Positions 8,847-19,600 of a stretch of DNA of 64,000 nucleotides are shown piece by piece. This DNA is from Draconibacterium mangrovi. GTDB lineage: Bacteria > Bacteroidota > Bacteroidia > Bacteroidales > Prolixibacteraceae. The notes under the pieces were generated by a model. It worked only from the letters and a program-made list of their open reading frames with translations. It did not search any database and was not told the origin of the DNA. The DNA is taken from contig NZ_JAAAGB010000013.1 of assembly GCF_010586825.1 (NCBI RefSeq), forward strand, positions 1-64,000. Direction: 5' to 3'. Both the position numbers and the translations under genes were made by a program. Positions within the stretch are counted from its first letter, which is position 1. Each line of letters begins with the position of its first letter.

Positions 8847-9542
8847 CTAAGCATTAAGCAGCGCTACAAAAGCATCCTTAAAACTCAAACTAACCGGCAG
8901 TTTTACATCGGCGAGTTTTACGCTGTTCCCCTCTAAATAAACCACTTTAGCAAGCGAAACCACATACGATTTATGAATACGGGCGAATCGGTTTTCTGGC
9001 AATTGCGCAATAAAATCCTTAAACCGTCCGTGCACCATCAACGATTGAGTTTCGGTAACAAAACGTACATAATCGCCCTGTGCTTCCAGGTAAATTATTT
9101 CGCCGAAATTTAAGCGGTAATCTTTTTTATTGGCACGTACCATTAAATGTTGCCCGCCGATCTCTGCACGAGAGGAAAATCGTTCGAGTGCCCGGTTAAC
9201 CGCCGTTCGGAACCGTTCGAACGAAACCGGTTTTAGCAGGTAATCTACCGCATCCACCTCGAAACCTTCCAAAGCAAATTCGGGATAGGCAGTAACCAAA
9301 ATAAACAGCGGTGGTTCTTTTAAACTTTTCACAAAACCGATTCCGCTTAATTTGGGCATGTTTATATCCAAAAACAGCAAGTCAATGTGTTTCTCTTTTA
9401 ACAACTGACCGGCTTCCAGTGCATCGTTACAAACGCCCGCAAGTTCCAGCTCCGGACAAGCCTCAACAAAGTCGCAGATCACATCCTGCGATAAAGGCTC
9501 ATCGTCGACAATAATACAGTTTAAGGTTTTTGTTTTAGCCAT
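8847..9542 (-). CDS. LytTR-family response regulator
   Basis: A two-component response regulator of the LytR/AlgR type (231 aa). The receiver domain has the acidic pocket DDEP and phospho-acceptor Asp in FLDINMP (D59 with this start), and Lys in LLKPVSF. A LytTR DNA-binding domain follows (about 135-228; YLEAQGDYVRFVT, RIHKSYVVSL). The ATG at 9542 is preferred over a TTG two codons upstream. The kinase gene ends 7 bases before it, so the two form a pair; the lipoprotein at 10577 is the first gene of the operon. Confidence 0.93.
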   Translation of the reverse strand: MAKTKTLNCIIVDDEPLSQDVICDFVEACPELELAGVCNDALEAGQLLKEKHIDLLFLDINMPKLSGIGFVKSLKEPPLFILVTAYPEFALEGFEVDAVDYLLKPVSFERFRTAVNRALERFSSRAEIGGQHLMVRANKKDYRLNFGEIIYLEAQGDYVRFVTETQSLMVHGRFKDFIAQLPENRFARIHKSYVVSLAKVVYLEGNSVKLADVKLPVSLSFKDAFVALLNA

Positions 9543-9548
9543 GCCCAA

Positions 9549-10580
9549 TTAATTCAATTGCACCTGTAAAAGTACTTTAAATGTTTCTTCGTTGTCCGAA
9601 ATCATCAGCTTGTGTTGGTTGGGATAGATCATTTCCAGGCGTTTTTTCACATTGTCGATTCCAATACCATGGTATTTGTCCAGGAGCAGATCGTTTGCCT
9701 GTCCTTTACTGTTTTCAACCTCGAAGTGAAGAACCTTCCCCACTACTTCAATAGTAATGTTTACAAAAGCATTATCGGCCCCACCTTTCATTCCGTGTTT
9801 AAAGCTGTTCTCCACAAAAGGGAGAAACAACAGGGGTGCTATCTTCTTTCCTTTTATCTCGCCAATGGTATTGAATACAATTTTGTTTTCACTTGACCGA
9901 AGGTTCTGCATATCGATATAATTTTGCAGCATTTCCACTTCTTTTTCCAGGGCTATAAAATCTGCATCCGATTCGTAAATAATGTGACGCATTAAATCGC
10001 TGAGCTGAACGATCTTTTCAGGCACTTCTTTCGCTTCTTTTCGGGCCATGCTGTAAATACTGTTCAGCGAATTAAAAAGAAAATGCGGGTTGATCTGCGA
10101 TTTCAAAGCTTTTAACTCGGCCTGCGATTTTTCCTTTTCCAGTTCTTCTGCACGGAAATATCCACGAGCCAGGTGCAATAAACCGGAGATAAACAGGTAA
10201 ATGGCAAAGAACAGCGAAATGTCCCAAAAGCTGTAGTACGCAATAAAGTAATAGCCTTTGAAAATGTAATCGATCAGCTTGTCGAATAAAAGCAGGTAAA
10301 AACCCGCCCCCAAAGCAACTGCGGCAATTACAGCGGCAGCGTAGCTGAAATAATTACCTCGCTCCCAAAGTAGCGGAAAAAGCAGTTTTAAATTCAGGTA
10401 AACCACACAAACAATGGGCAGATGGAAAACAGCCGTGTAAATTAGGTCGATCTGTTTAACTTCGGCCGACACTTTTAACACATTCATCAGTATTAAAAAC
10501 GATAAACACCAAAACAGGATATGTTGTAACACCCTGTTTTTTATGAGCCGCCCAAGTGTGATTTTTAAGTAGCTGTTCAT
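9549..10580 (-). CDS. LytS/YehU-type sensor histidine kinase
   Basis: A 343-aa inner-membrane kinase: about four N-terminal transmembrane segments (roughly 20-36, 46-66, 79-99, 118-138), a short coiled helix (about 143-160) and the His_kinase domain with phospho-acceptor H166 in QINPHFLFNSLN, then a HATPase domain containing LLFLPFVENSFKHG (N box) and a degenerate GIGIDNVKKRLEMIY. No extracellular sensor domain is present, so it may sense the membrane or a partner. Its ATG overlaps the stop of the upstream lipoprotein gene (ATGA), implying translational coupling. Confidence 0.93.
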   Translation of the reverse strand: MNSYLKITLGRLIKNRVLQHILFWCLSFLILMNVLKVSAEVKQIDLIYTAVFHLPIVCVVYLNLKLLFPLLWERGNYFSYAAAVIAAVALGAGFYLLLFDKLIDYIFKGYYFIAYYSFWDISLFFAIYLFISGLLHLARGYFRAEELEKEKSQAELKALKSQINPHFLFNSLNSIYSMARKEAKEVPEKIVQLSDLMRHIIYESDADFIALEKEVEMLQNYIDMQNLRSSENKIVFNTIGEIKGKKIAPLLFLPFVENSFKHGMKGGADNAFVNITIEVVGKVLHFEVENSKGQANDLLLDKYHGIGIDNVKKRLEMIYPNQHKLMISDNEETFKVLLQVQLN

Positions 10581-11212
10581 TTTTTCCGAAACAACTCTAC
10601 TTCTAATCCATCTTCAAAAGCCTCTTCCGAATCCACATATTTGCTTACAAATTTTTGCAATTCCTTAGGTTTGGCGGTGAGTAAAATATAATCGCTGTTG
10701 TCTTCATGATGAATTCTAATCTTATTTTCCTTAATCAAATCTTCCAGCCACTCCGGATCAAACCAACGGATTTCGAGTTTATCGTCGGAAACGGATAGTT
10801 TGGTAAAAGTATGTACCGGCACCAGGTGCAGGTCGGCTAAGGTTATATTATCGTCGTCACCGTAATCTTCAATGTAAAAATCCAGGAAATATTCATCGGC
10901 CAGTTTAATCACGTGCACTGCAAATTTCGACTCTTTCACTATGCCATTTTCTGTGGAAGTAAGGCTAAGAACGTATCTTTTTTTGTCGCGTATACTGTCT
11001 TTTATATCTCCAACAAACGGATGGGTGAAATTCCACGAATCGTCAGAACCACTAAAAACAACATCATTATCATCGTCTTCAAACCACTCGCCCAACAGCA
11101 AATCGTTTTCAAACAGATCACTTTCGGTATACAAAGGGTAAAACGAGTAGACCACACACCCCGACAACAGAAGAGTAATTATTGCAATGAGCAGAACATT
11201 ACGTGTTTTCAT
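10577..11212 (-). CDS. Lipoprotein of the LytS/LytTR operon
   Basis: A predicted lipoprotein (211 aa) with signal MKTRNVLLIAIITLLLSGC and lipobox LSGC. The mature part is acidic, with LLGEWFEDDDNDVVF and DFYIEDYGDDDN segments; I do not recognise a named family. The ATG at 11212 is chosen over a TTG at 11239 because that TTG lies inside the -7 box at 11237-11244. The stop overlaps the kinase start by 4 bases, so it is the first gene of the operon and could be the periplasmic or outer-membrane input for the kinase. That role is inferred from position only. Confidence 0.75.
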   Translation of the reverse strand: MKTRNVLLIAIITLLLSGCVVYSFYPLYTESDLFENDLLLGEWFEDDDNDVVFSGSDDSWNFTHPFVGDIKDSIRDKKRYVLSLTSTENGIVKESKFAVHVIKLADEYFLDFYIEDYGDDDNITLADLHLVPVHTFTKLSVSDDKLEIRWFDPEWLEDLIKENKIRIHHEDNSDYILLTAKPKELQKFVSKYVDSEEAFEDGLEVELFRKK

Positions 11213-11236
11213 TTTGATTGTTTTTAAATTCCTACT

Positions 11237-11244
11237 CAAAATTA
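11237..11244 (-). promoter_or_regulatory. Candidate -7 box of the lipoprotein-kinase-regulator operon
   Basis: The minus strand reads TAATTTTG, a perfect TAnnTTTG, with a TTTG (11261-11264) 16 bases upstream, slightly short of the usual spacing. The expected start site is about 18 bases upstream of the ATG at 11212. Confidence 0.45.
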
Positions 11245-11348
11245 CAGGACTTTAACCGTGCAAAAGAATTTTTTCGTTGAGATGCGGCTTTTTGTCGTTG
11301 AGATAAAAGACCACCTTTCAGCAGCAAAATGAAAACCTGCAGAAACGA

Positions 11349-12683
11349 TTAAAATAAATAGTTCAAGCCGATGTAAATGCCCGAATCGCCATCTCGTTCA
11401 TCAGCAGCCATACCGTAATCGCAACGAATAATAAAGTTTTCGTTCATTGCCGCACGCAGACCTAAACCAAATGAATAGTGCATGGCTTCGGCACCGTTAT
11501 CGAAATAACTATCCAAAGGACTCGGATAAATGGCCGGAACAATAATGTTACTCTTATCAACATCAATTTTATTGGTAACACGGCCAAAATCAGCAAAAGC
11601 ATTTAGGCCCATATAAAAGTTATTGTTCATAAACTGAAAACGAGCAAATTTCCAGCGCGCCTCAACATTTCCTAAAAATACAGCATCGCCAACAACCCGG
11701 TTTCGTAATATTCCGCGTAATGAATTGGCGCCTCCCAATCCCTCGGAAGTGGAACTTTTCATTACCGAAGTGATCAATTGTGTTTGGTAGTAAAAAGGCA
11801 CATCTCCGGTAAGCGTTGTCTGGTAAGCCAGCCGGTAAGCAAAAGAAAGATCATCAGGAATGATCGTAAAATACTGGCGGTGAATAAGCGATAATTTAGT
11901 AAAACTATGCTCTCCTCCCAAAAACTCGGGTGAAGCCAGTAAAACGGCTTCGGTCCACATTCCTTTCATCGGGTTAGGTATATTATCGCGGGTATCATAA
12001 ACAATACCGGCTTTTACCGTTGGCACAAAACCACCGTCGGCATCTTCATCCGAAATAATTCCCCAATCCCGGTAAATCTCATACAATCCGGGTTGTGCGC
12101 TGTGAGTAGGCAACAAATCATCGTCTTTATTTTTATTCAGCTTTTCAATATCAACGTAGCCAAGTTTAAAATTCAGGAGGTTAAAACCTCCAACCCAGTC
12201 AAACTTTTCTCCGGCCAAATCTCCGCGCAAATCAACTTTAAAACGAAATAATTTACGGTCGTATTTGTAAAACATCCGGGTTCTGTAATCCGCTGCTTCA
12301 TCATCGTACCAGTCTTTGTTTACAACGGCATCGTAACCGTTAAAGCCATAAAAATCGTAGGCGCGGTCGCTCAGGTAACTAATATCAACCGATGTTTGCA
12401 GTCCGGGAATCAGTTTATCCGAATCGTAATTAAAACGGTTAATCCCGCTTCCTTTTGTAAATCGCGACACTTCTAGATAAATGCTGTGTTCGTACTTGGG
12501 GTAGCGACTTCCGTCGCCATAATGGTAAAGATTTACCAACCCTCCGTACTGAAATCCAAGGTCGGTATCGAAAGTAATGGCCGGCAATGCCCCAAAATTC
12601 CAACCCTGTTTGGTTACACTTTCCTGCGCCTCCGACACTAATAAAGCAGTTAAGAATGCGCATAAAAACAGAAAACGTTTCAT
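11349..12683 (-). CDS. BamA/TamA-like (Omp85) outer membrane protein
   Basis: A 444-aa beta-barrel protein with a Sec signal peptide (MKRFLFLCAFLTALLVSEA). The C-terminal half carries the Omp85 loop signature SLRGILRNRVVGD followed by a strand with EARW, and the chain ends in an aromatic residue (GLNYLF). No POTRA domain precedes the barrel, unlike BamA, so it belongs to the short surface-antigen group often annotated as DUF5982/BamA-like. Substrate and role are unknown. It lies alone between the two-component operon and the GH109 gene, transcribed divergently from the latter. Confidence 0.8.
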   Translation of the reverse strand: MKRFLFLCAFLTALLVSEAQESVTKQGWNFGALPAITFDTDLGFQYGGLVNLYHYGDGSRYPKYEHSIYLEVSRFTKGSGINRFNYDSDKLIPGLQTSVDISYLSDRAYDFYGFNGYDAVVNKDWYDDEAADYRTRMFYKYDRKLFRFKVDLRGDLAGEKFDWVGGFNLLNFKLGYVDIEKLNKNKDDDLLPTHSAQPGLYEIYRDWGIISDEDADGGFVPTVKAGIVYDTRDNIPNPMKGMWTEAVLLASPEFLGGEHSFTKLSLIHRQYFTIIPDDLSFAYRLAYQTTLTGDVPFYYQTQLITSVMKSSTSEGLGGANSLRGILRNRVVGDAVFLGNVEARWKFARFQFMNNNFYMGLNAFADFGRVTNKIDVDKSNIIVPAIYPSPLDSYFDNGAEAMHYSFGLGLRAAMNENFIIRCDYGMAADERDGDSGIYIGLNYLF

Positions 12684-12895
12684 GTTAATTGATTTTAGTT
12701 AGACTAAGCGAGTAATTCAAATAAAACATATTTTTGATCTGGTACAGAAATACGTTGTCGAATATAAGTAAAAAAGGAATGATTTTATAATCGCCTCACC
12801 TTTCTGATTGTTCTTCTTGTCTTTTATTATATTTTTATTTTCTTTTAAACATCTTTAGTAATTTTTTCAAAACTAATATACAAGTCGAAACTAAA

Positions 12896-14380
12896 ATGAA
12901 AACAAACCGCAGAGATTTCTTTAAAGTAACCGGTGCAGTTGGAGCAGGAATTGCAGCCGGTGGGCTAACATCATGCAGTCAGCCACAGGCAGAGCCATCG
13001 GCCATGCAGTTTATAAAAGATGCAGCCGTAAACAACAATCCGCAACAGTTTAATATGTGTGGTTATGCCGCACCAAAACTCGATAAAGTGCGTGTTGGAT
13101 TTGTGGGTATTGGCGATCGCGGCTCAGGTGCCGTAAAACGAATGACCTATATTGAGGGCGTTGAAATAACAGCTTTGTGCGATATTCGCCAGGCTGCTGT
13201 TGATGGCGCTCAGAAAATACTTAGCGACGCCGGCTTACCAAAAGCCAAAGAGTTTGTTGGCGACGAAAACGAATTTAAAAAACTTTGCGACAGTGGCCTT
13301 TGCGACCTCGTTTACACCGCCACTCCGTGGGAATGGCACGTACCTGTTGGCCTGGCAGCTATGGAAGGCGGTGCACATGCGGCGCTTGAAGTATCGGCTG
13401 CCAAAACCATGGACGAGTGCTGGCAAATGGTGGAAACTTCGGAGCGTACAAAAAAACACTGTGTGATTCTGGAAAACTGCTGTTACGACTTTTTTGAATT
13501 ACTTACACTAAACATGGTTCGCCAGGGTGTTTTTGGCGATTTGATTCATGGTGAAGGTGCTTATATCCATGATTTGGATTACTGGCATTTTAACAAGCCA
13601 CAAGATGAAAAGATGACTGACGGAGCCTACACCAAAATGTGGCGTTTATATGAAAACCAGCGTCAGGCAAATGTTTACCCAACTCATGGACTGGGACCAA
13701 TATGCCAGGCGATGAACATTAACCGTGGCGACAAAATGGATTACCTGACAGCGATGATCTCTGATGATTTTACGCTGAAAAACCGCATTGAAGAGAAAGC
13801 CAAGGAAGATCCGTTTTTCGAAAAATTTATAGGAATGGACATGCGCGGCAACATGGATATGCAAATGATTCGCACCAATAAAGGTCGCACTATTCTTATT
13901 CAGCACGATGTTTCTTCGCCACGCCCCTACTCGCGTATTCATATGTTGAGTGGAACAAAATGTTTTGCCCAAAAATGGCCACTTCAACACATTGCTTTAG
14001 GGCACGATGTGGTTGATGAAGCTGGCATGAAAGAACTTCGTGAAAAATACGAACCGGAAATTATAAAACGTGTTGGCGAAATGGCCAAACAAGTTGGCGG
14101 CCACGGCGGAATGGATTTTATTATGGACTGGCGCCTGATTGATTGTTTGCGCAACGGCCTTCCGGTAGATATGGATGTTTATGATGCGGCAGCGTGGAGT
14201 TCAATAACTCCGCTAAGCGAGTGGTCGATCGCCAACGGATCGGCACCTATTGAAGTGCCCGATTTTACACGCGGAGCCTGGAAAACCAATAAGCCGGTTG
14301 AGCTTACTTTGGCAGGCGGCGGAACTACCAAAGTAAGAAACCTGACGAATGCCAACGCCGAAGGGCAGCTTGATGTTTAA
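12896..14380 (+). CDS. Gfo/Idh/MocA oxidoreductase, GH109-like (putative alpha-N-acetylgalactosaminidase)
   Basis: A 494-aa protein exported by Tat: twin-arginine motif NRRDFFK at residues 3-9, hydrophobic Gly/Ala stretch, and a possible lipobox LTSC. A Rossmann NAD(H)-binding domain follows (VRVGFVGIGDRGSG). The usual EKP motif of the superfamily is replaced by EVSAAKTMDECW, resembling the EVPAA...CW segment of GH109, and HCVILENCCYD is also GH109-like. GH109 enzymes cleave alpha-GalNAc by an NAD-dependent elimination/addition mechanism; this substrate is inferred from similarity. The gene converges on the SusD/SusC operon, suggesting one glycan-use locus. A strong terminator follows at 14401-14432. 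Confidence 0.85.
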   Translation: MKTNRRDFFKVTGAVGAGIAAGGLTSCSQPQAEPSAMQFIKDAAVNNNPQQFNMCGYAAPKLDKVRVGFVGIGDRGSGAVKRMTYIEGVEITALCDIRQAAVDGAQKILSDAGLPKAKEFVGDENEFKKLCDSGLCDLVYTATPWEWHVPVGLAAMEGGAHAALEVSAAKTMDECWQMVETSERTKKHCVILENCCYDFFELLTLNMVRQGVFGDLIHGEGAYIHDLDYWHFNKPQDEKMTDGAYTKMWRLYENQRQANVYPTHGLGPICQAMNINRGDKMDYLTAMISDDFTLKNRIEEKAKEDPFFEKFIGMDMRGNMDMQMIRTNKGRTILIQHDVSSPRPYSRIHMLSGTKCFAQKWPLQHIALGHDVVDEAGMKELREKYEPEIIKRVGEMAKQVGGHGGMDFIMDWRLIDCLRNGLPVDMDVYDAAAWSSITPLSEWSIANGSAPIEVPDFTRGAWKTNKPVELTLAGGGTTKVRNLTNANAEGQLDV

Positions 14381-14400
14381 AACAGAACCTCAATACATTC

Positions 14401-14432
14401 GAAAGGGCAGTAATTACTGCCCTTTCTTTTTT
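14401..14432 (+). terminator. Intrinsic terminator after the GH109-like gene
   Basis: Perfect 13-bp inverted repeat GAAAGGGCAGTAA / TTACTGCCCTTTC (14401-14426) followed by TTTTTT. Confidence 0.9.
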
Positions 14433-14511
14433 ACTCACTCTATTACTCTTTGCAATAGGATTGAACTGTTTTCTGTTGTTCGATTGTTTCCTGCAAATTT
14501 CGTTCCAATTG

Positions 14512-14540
14512 AAAAACCGCCGATCCATTTACCGGCGGTT
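14512..14540 (-). terminator. Second minus-strand hairpin downstream of susD
   Basis: Perfect stem AACCGCCG (14515-14522) / CGGCGGTT (14533-14540). The minus strand has a short TTTTTC tail. It sits beyond the main susD terminator and shares the AACCGCCG arm with it, so it may be a backup or a duplicate. Confidence 0.6.
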
Positions 14541-14625
14541 CACTAATCAAACGCTTTATCTATGATAAAAACTAACCTTTGTTTTGTTCCAGACAACCAA
14601 CGACAGAAATACCCTTAATCGTTAA

Positions 14626-14663
14626 ACAAAAAAAAACCGCCGTTCAACTAAATGAACGACGGT
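14626..14663 (-). terminator. Main terminator of the ROK-susC-susD operon
   Basis: Stem AACCGCCGTTCA / TGAACGACGGTT (14635-14663, one G-T pair) with nine or more T on the minus strand directly after it. It lies 43 bases downstream of the susD stop codon. Confidence 0.88.
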
Positions 14664-14706
14664 TTAACCTAACCAAACTATTTAATTTAATCGGATTAAA
14701 ACAGTG

Positions 14707-16644
14707 TTACTGTTTTGCCCACCATAGCGGAGTAGTTACCAAATCCTCACCACCTAAGAATTGCAATGCCTGATTATAACTGTCAGGGTTAGTATTCTGT
14801 AGTGAAATTGGATAACGTAATCGTTGCGGAAAAAACTCTTGTTTGCTAACAAGCACACCAGTTGGAGTTGCTCCAGGTAAATTCGGGAGAATATTCTCTG
14901 CAGCCGGATTCACAAAGAAAGGTAATCCTAACCTTCTATGGTCATTCCAGGCTTCAAGCGGCTGCCATGGGCAATTGGCAATATACTTTTGTGTAATAAT
15001 TTTTGTTAAAACATCGTTATTAGTTGCCGATCCAAAATTCTCCGGATATTCGTAAGTTACGGTTCCTGCAATTTCATTATACGGATCATAATTATTAATC
15101 GTATAACTAGTTGCCTCATCGGTATGATCAAAATTTACAGATGTTCCGGCCCTACTAAAGGCTGTTGAAGCCAGATAATCATCAGCAAATTGTGATAACC
15201 CATGATAGTCAAAACTTATTCGCACACCATTTTCATAATGTTCCTTCGCTGTTCCAGCTGCACTCCATCCATACGAAGCAGCTTCAGCTAGAAGAAAATA
15301 CGTTTCCCATGGTCCGAACCAAACACGCTCAGTCGGTCCAACATGGTAAACATTTGAAATGTGCGGCTGATTATAAGACCAATACAAATAATCAGTTCTT
15401 GATCCTTTCTCTCCTACGTCACCATTTGTAAAAGCATTAAAACTGTAACGTGTGCTAAAACTTGCAGTATCGCCTTCGGCATTCCAGGTTTTTACATTAT
15501 ATGAATCTCCCGAAGCATCATATCTGAACATTACGGTACCATCGTCGTATCCGGGAATAGCAAACATTTTCAGAATACGAGGATCAATTTTATCAGGAAT
15601 TCCATCGAAGAAATGCCCTTTTGCCGGATTATTAACTGCGGTGGCAATATTATCTGGCATATAAAGTCCTAAATAGTCGTGCACCGACTTTTCGCGTTCA
15701 TCAAATATTTCAGGGCTTAGATTGTATACCGATGTTCCTGAAACAGTTGCAAGATCACGAGAAGGAACACCTCCTAAACCGAACGTAATATTCGACATAG
15801 TAGCGGTTAAGAACTGTCGGTTCCATGGGCGAGACATCACACGAGTTAAGTCTTTCCATCCTCCATCTTCAGGCACAGTTGGCATACTTTCTAATGTGCT
15901 TACAAAGCCACTTATACCTCCGGCATCACTTACTGCTTTTTCAAAGGCAGTTTTAGCATACGATGGTTCTGCTTCTGATAAACGCATGGCAAATCTTAAA
16001 CGTAAAGAGTTGGTGTACTGCTTCCAGTTTACCACATCAAAATTCATCATATAATCGTACTTTGCAACGCTCGACATATCAACACCTACATCTAATTTAC
16101 TTTGAGCATCTTCAAGTTCTTCAATTATAAAATGGTAAATTTCCTGCAAACTATACGAGTCAGGATTTTCACCTTGAAATGCATTAATAGATGGGTTTGG
16201 ACCAAAGTTATCACTCACCTCGCTAATCAAATAAGCTCTCCAAATACGTGCAATTTGAACCAGGTTACTGGTATACGAATAAGCAGTTCCATTTTCCATT
16301 GATTCGGTACCCAGAGTAATTGCCTGTTGAGCCAGGTTAATCCAGCTGCCCACATAATCTTTCCAATAATCTTCCGACCAACCGTTAATATCACTACCAG
16401 TTATTGCATAACCACCTGTTTCGTAGTGTGCCGCAGCTTTCCAGTTCAGAATAAACATACGCTCTGCAATGTGCGGATTTTGCTGCGCTTTGATTATTGA
16501 ATTATTGATTAAGTATTCTATTTGAACTTTATCTGGTCCTACAGCCGTTGGGCTGGTATTTATTTCTTCAAAATCGTTACAATTAGTGAAGAACACTATT
16601 GTCACAAGTGTGACTATTATCTGTATAATTTTAATATTTTTCAT
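14707..16644 (-). CDS. SusD/RagB-family nutrient-binding outer membrane lipoprotein
   Basis: A cell-surface glycan- or oligomer-binding lipoprotein that closes over its SusC partner. Signal MKNIKIIQIIVTLVTIVFFTNC ends in Cys22; the mature N-terminus NDFEEINTSPTAV is typical of the SusD-like type 2 group, and the TPR-like helices (LQEIYHFIIEELEDAQSKL; WKQYTNSLRLRFAMRLSE) and C-terminal ALQFLGGEDLVTTPLWWAK fit. Length 645 aa is in the family range. The gene starts 15 bases after the susC stop, so it is the last gene of the ROK-susC-susD operon. Substrate cannot be read from sequence; the adjacent GH109-like gene suggests amino-sugar glycans. Confidence 0.93.
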   Translation of the reverse strand: MKNIKIIQIIVTLVTIVFFTNCNDFEEINTSPTAVGPDKVQIEYLINNSIIKAQQNPHIAERMFILNWKAAAHYETGGYAITGSDINGWSEDYWKDYVGSWINLAQQAITLGTESMENGTAYSYTSNLVQIARIWRAYLISEVSDNFGPNPSINAFQGENPDSYSLQEIYHFIIEELEDAQSKLDVGVDMSSVAKYDYMMNFDVVNWKQYTNSLRLRFAMRLSEAEPSYAKTAFEKAVSDAGGISGFVSTLESMPTVPEDGGWKDLTRVMSRPWNRQFLTATMSNITFGLGGVPSRDLATVSGTSVYNLSPEIFDEREKSVHDYLGLYMPDNIATAVNNPAKGHFFDGIPDKIDPRILKMFAIPGYDDGTVMFRYDASGDSYNVKTWNAEGDTASFSTRYSFNAFTNGDVGEKGSRTDYLYWSYNQPHISNVYHVGPTERVWFGPWETYFLLAEAASYGWSAAGTAKEHYENGVRISFDYHGLSQFADDYLASTAFSRAGTSVNFDHTDEATSYTINNYDPYNEIAGTVTYEYPENFGSATNNDVLTKIITQKYIANCPWQPLEAWNDHRRLGLPFFVNPAAENILPNLPGATPTGVLVSKQEFFPQRLRYPISLQNTNPDSYNQALQFLGGEDLVTTPLWWAKQ

Positions 16645-16659
16645 TTTTCGCCCTCCCTA

Positions 16660-19600
16660 TTAAAATTTAAGTGATACGTTAAATGTATAAGACTTCATAG
16701 TTGGAGGAGATCCCATCTCCATACCAATTGCATTAGTACCAACACCGATAACTGATTCCGGATCAATACCAGGAGTATCACTATGAATCAACCAAATATT
16801 ATTTCCAATAACAGAAATATCAGCACCATTAATAGGAATATTACTAAACCAACGTGAAGGAAGAGTGTAACCCAGTTTTATATTTCGAATTCGAATGCTT
16901 GATGCATCATATGTAAACTCATCTGTAATCCCAAGGTTTCCGGTTGCCGATACACGCCCCCAATAATCTTGCGGCGAAACAGCCACATCGTTAACAGCAT
17001 AAGAACCATCTTCGTTTTGAACAACTCCTTCTACAACAAAATCTTCACGTTCTCCATTCACAACTGTCGCAGCTGCTGTACCTCTACTATGTGTAAAAGC
17101 GGTGGTACCAGAGAATATTTTTCCTCCAAACTTCATATCGAGAAGAACACTTAGGTTTACATTCCGGTACGAGAACATATTGGTTATACCCAACATCCAG
17201 TCTGGTTGCTGATTACCCAAATATTCCCAATCAGATCCTTTTAAAGGCAAACCACTTTCATCAACCACTACCATTCCGTAGTACTGACTGGCTTCATCAT
17301 CAACACGTACCATTTTCTTGCCATACATTTCACCATAATTTCCTCCAACCATAGCTACAATTTTCAGGTCATCAACGGTTCCCAGGCTGTATTCTTCAAC
17401 ACCATCTGCCAATTCAAGAATTTTGTTCTCATTTTTCGACATATTCGCATTAACAGTCCAGTTAAAACCACCTTTCTGTCTGAAAATGTCAGCTGTCAAC
17501 ATGATTTCAATACCTTTATTCTGAATGTTACCTGCATTAATCTTCCTGGATTGGTATCCACTGAATGAATCCATAGGAAGGTTAATCAATTGGTTGGTGG
17601 CATTTGTTTTATACCATGTGAAGTCTAAGCCCAGGCGATTGTCAACAAATCGCAAGTCAATACCTGCTTCGTAAGATTTTATCAGCTCATTAACCACTGA
17701 CGGATCGTATAAAATACTTCCCGGAGCAGCAGTAGTTTGATCATGTGGAGAATTTGACTTACCAATGCTGTAAGTGTTATACAACTGGTAAGGAGGCAAA
17801 TCGTTACCCACTTCTGCATAAGAACCTCTGATTTTTGCAAAAGTTAGCCATTCCGGAACCGATCCTCCATTTTGAGTAATCATGTCGGTAATAATACCCG
17901 ATACGCTTACAGATGGATAAAGAAATGATCGATTATCTTTATGCATGGTTGATGACCAATCGTTACGCAATGTTGCATCAACAAACACGTAGCCATCCCA
18001 ACTTAATTGTACGGCACCGTATAACGAATTTATCTTTTTCTCTGAATACCTTTGCGATACAGAAGGTTTATCTACACCATTATTAAGACTAAACAGGTTG
18101 GGAACAACCAGGTCGCCTGAATTTCCTCCCATTCCGTTACTTTTTTGATGCATCATGTTTCCGCCAAGCGTAAGAAATCCACCCAAACGGTCAACAAGTT
18201 GGTCTTTCTGGGCTTTAATAAGGAAGCTGAAATTATTTTCAAATGCTTCGTCGATATTCTTTGAGTAAACACCAGATGGGCGAACAATACCTCCGGTATG
18301 GATCTTTTCTTCCTTTTTGGTGGTATAATAGTCTGTACCTCCTTTTATTTCAGCATTTAACCAATCTGTAAAATCATATGCCAACGACATAAAACCAATC
18401 AAACGATCTCTTGTATCGTTGTTTTTACCGTATTGCAAATTCCACCATGGGTTTCCTTGCGGAGTACTGGCATCATCCCACCAAATCTGGTTGCCGTCCT
18501 CATCAATCGATGGATTAAAGTCTCTAATATCAATCGATACCGGCAAGGTGTACATGGTATAAAAAGAGTTGTTTTGAGCAGCGATACCTGCTAATGGTCT
18601 GTTTTCAGCATTCGATTTTATAAATGTTGCTTTGCTGTCAAATTTCCATCTTTCGTTTTCGCCAAACAAACTTGTTGCACGCATTGTAAAGGTACTTCTG
18701 TCAATGTGTGTTTCCGGAATCACGCTTCGGTTATCATAACGGGTTAAAGAAGCAAAAATATTTGTTTTGTTGATCATTTGCGAGTAGGAAACGTTCTGAT
18801 TGGATACGATACCTGTTCTTAAGAAGTTATCCAGATTATCGTAAGTTTGCAAAGGCGACTGGTTTCCTTGCCAATCTTCCACCATTTGTCCTTCTGCTTT
18901 TGGTCCCCACGACTGTCGAGACAACCTGTCGTATGTTCCGTACGAACCTTGTCCAAAAACATCCTGAATGTCGGGTTGAGTTAAAAGTGATTCAAATCCT
19001 ACCCTCGAGTTAATTGTAATACCGGCACCTTTTGTTTTACGTCCTTTTTTGGTAACAATCAGAATTACACCATTACCTGCGCGCGAACCATAAAGTGCTG
19101 CTGCCGATGCTCCTTTAAGAACTGACATTGATTCAATATCATCTGGGTTAAGATCTCCGATACCACTACCAAAGTCTCTACCGGCACCAGATCCCCACAT
19201 GTCAACCTGTGCACCATCAGTAAAGTTATCGATAGGCATTCCATCAACAACTACCAGAGGCTGGTTACTTCCGGTTAACGAGTTATTACCACGGAGAATA
19301 ATTTTTGAAGATCCGGCTGGTCCACCTGCTCCTCTTACAACCTGCAATCCTGAAACTTTTCCCGACAGGGTATTTGCCAGGTTCGGCTCCCGGGCGTCAA
19401 CAAGTTCTGTTCCGCCAATTTCCTGCATTGCATATCCAAGCGACTTTTTATCGCGCTGAATACCTAGTGCAGTTACTACTACCTCATCGAGGCCTACAGC
19501 ATCTGTAACCAAAGTAATATCAATGGAAGATCTGTTGTTTACTGCTTCTTCTATTGTTTTCATTCCAACAAAAGAAAATATTAAAACAGCATCTCCCGGA

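Noticed and set aside
11213-11239. TTG start nine codons upstream for the lipoprotein gene.
   Set aside because: It falls inside a perfect -7 box and would displace the lipoprotein signal from the N-terminus.
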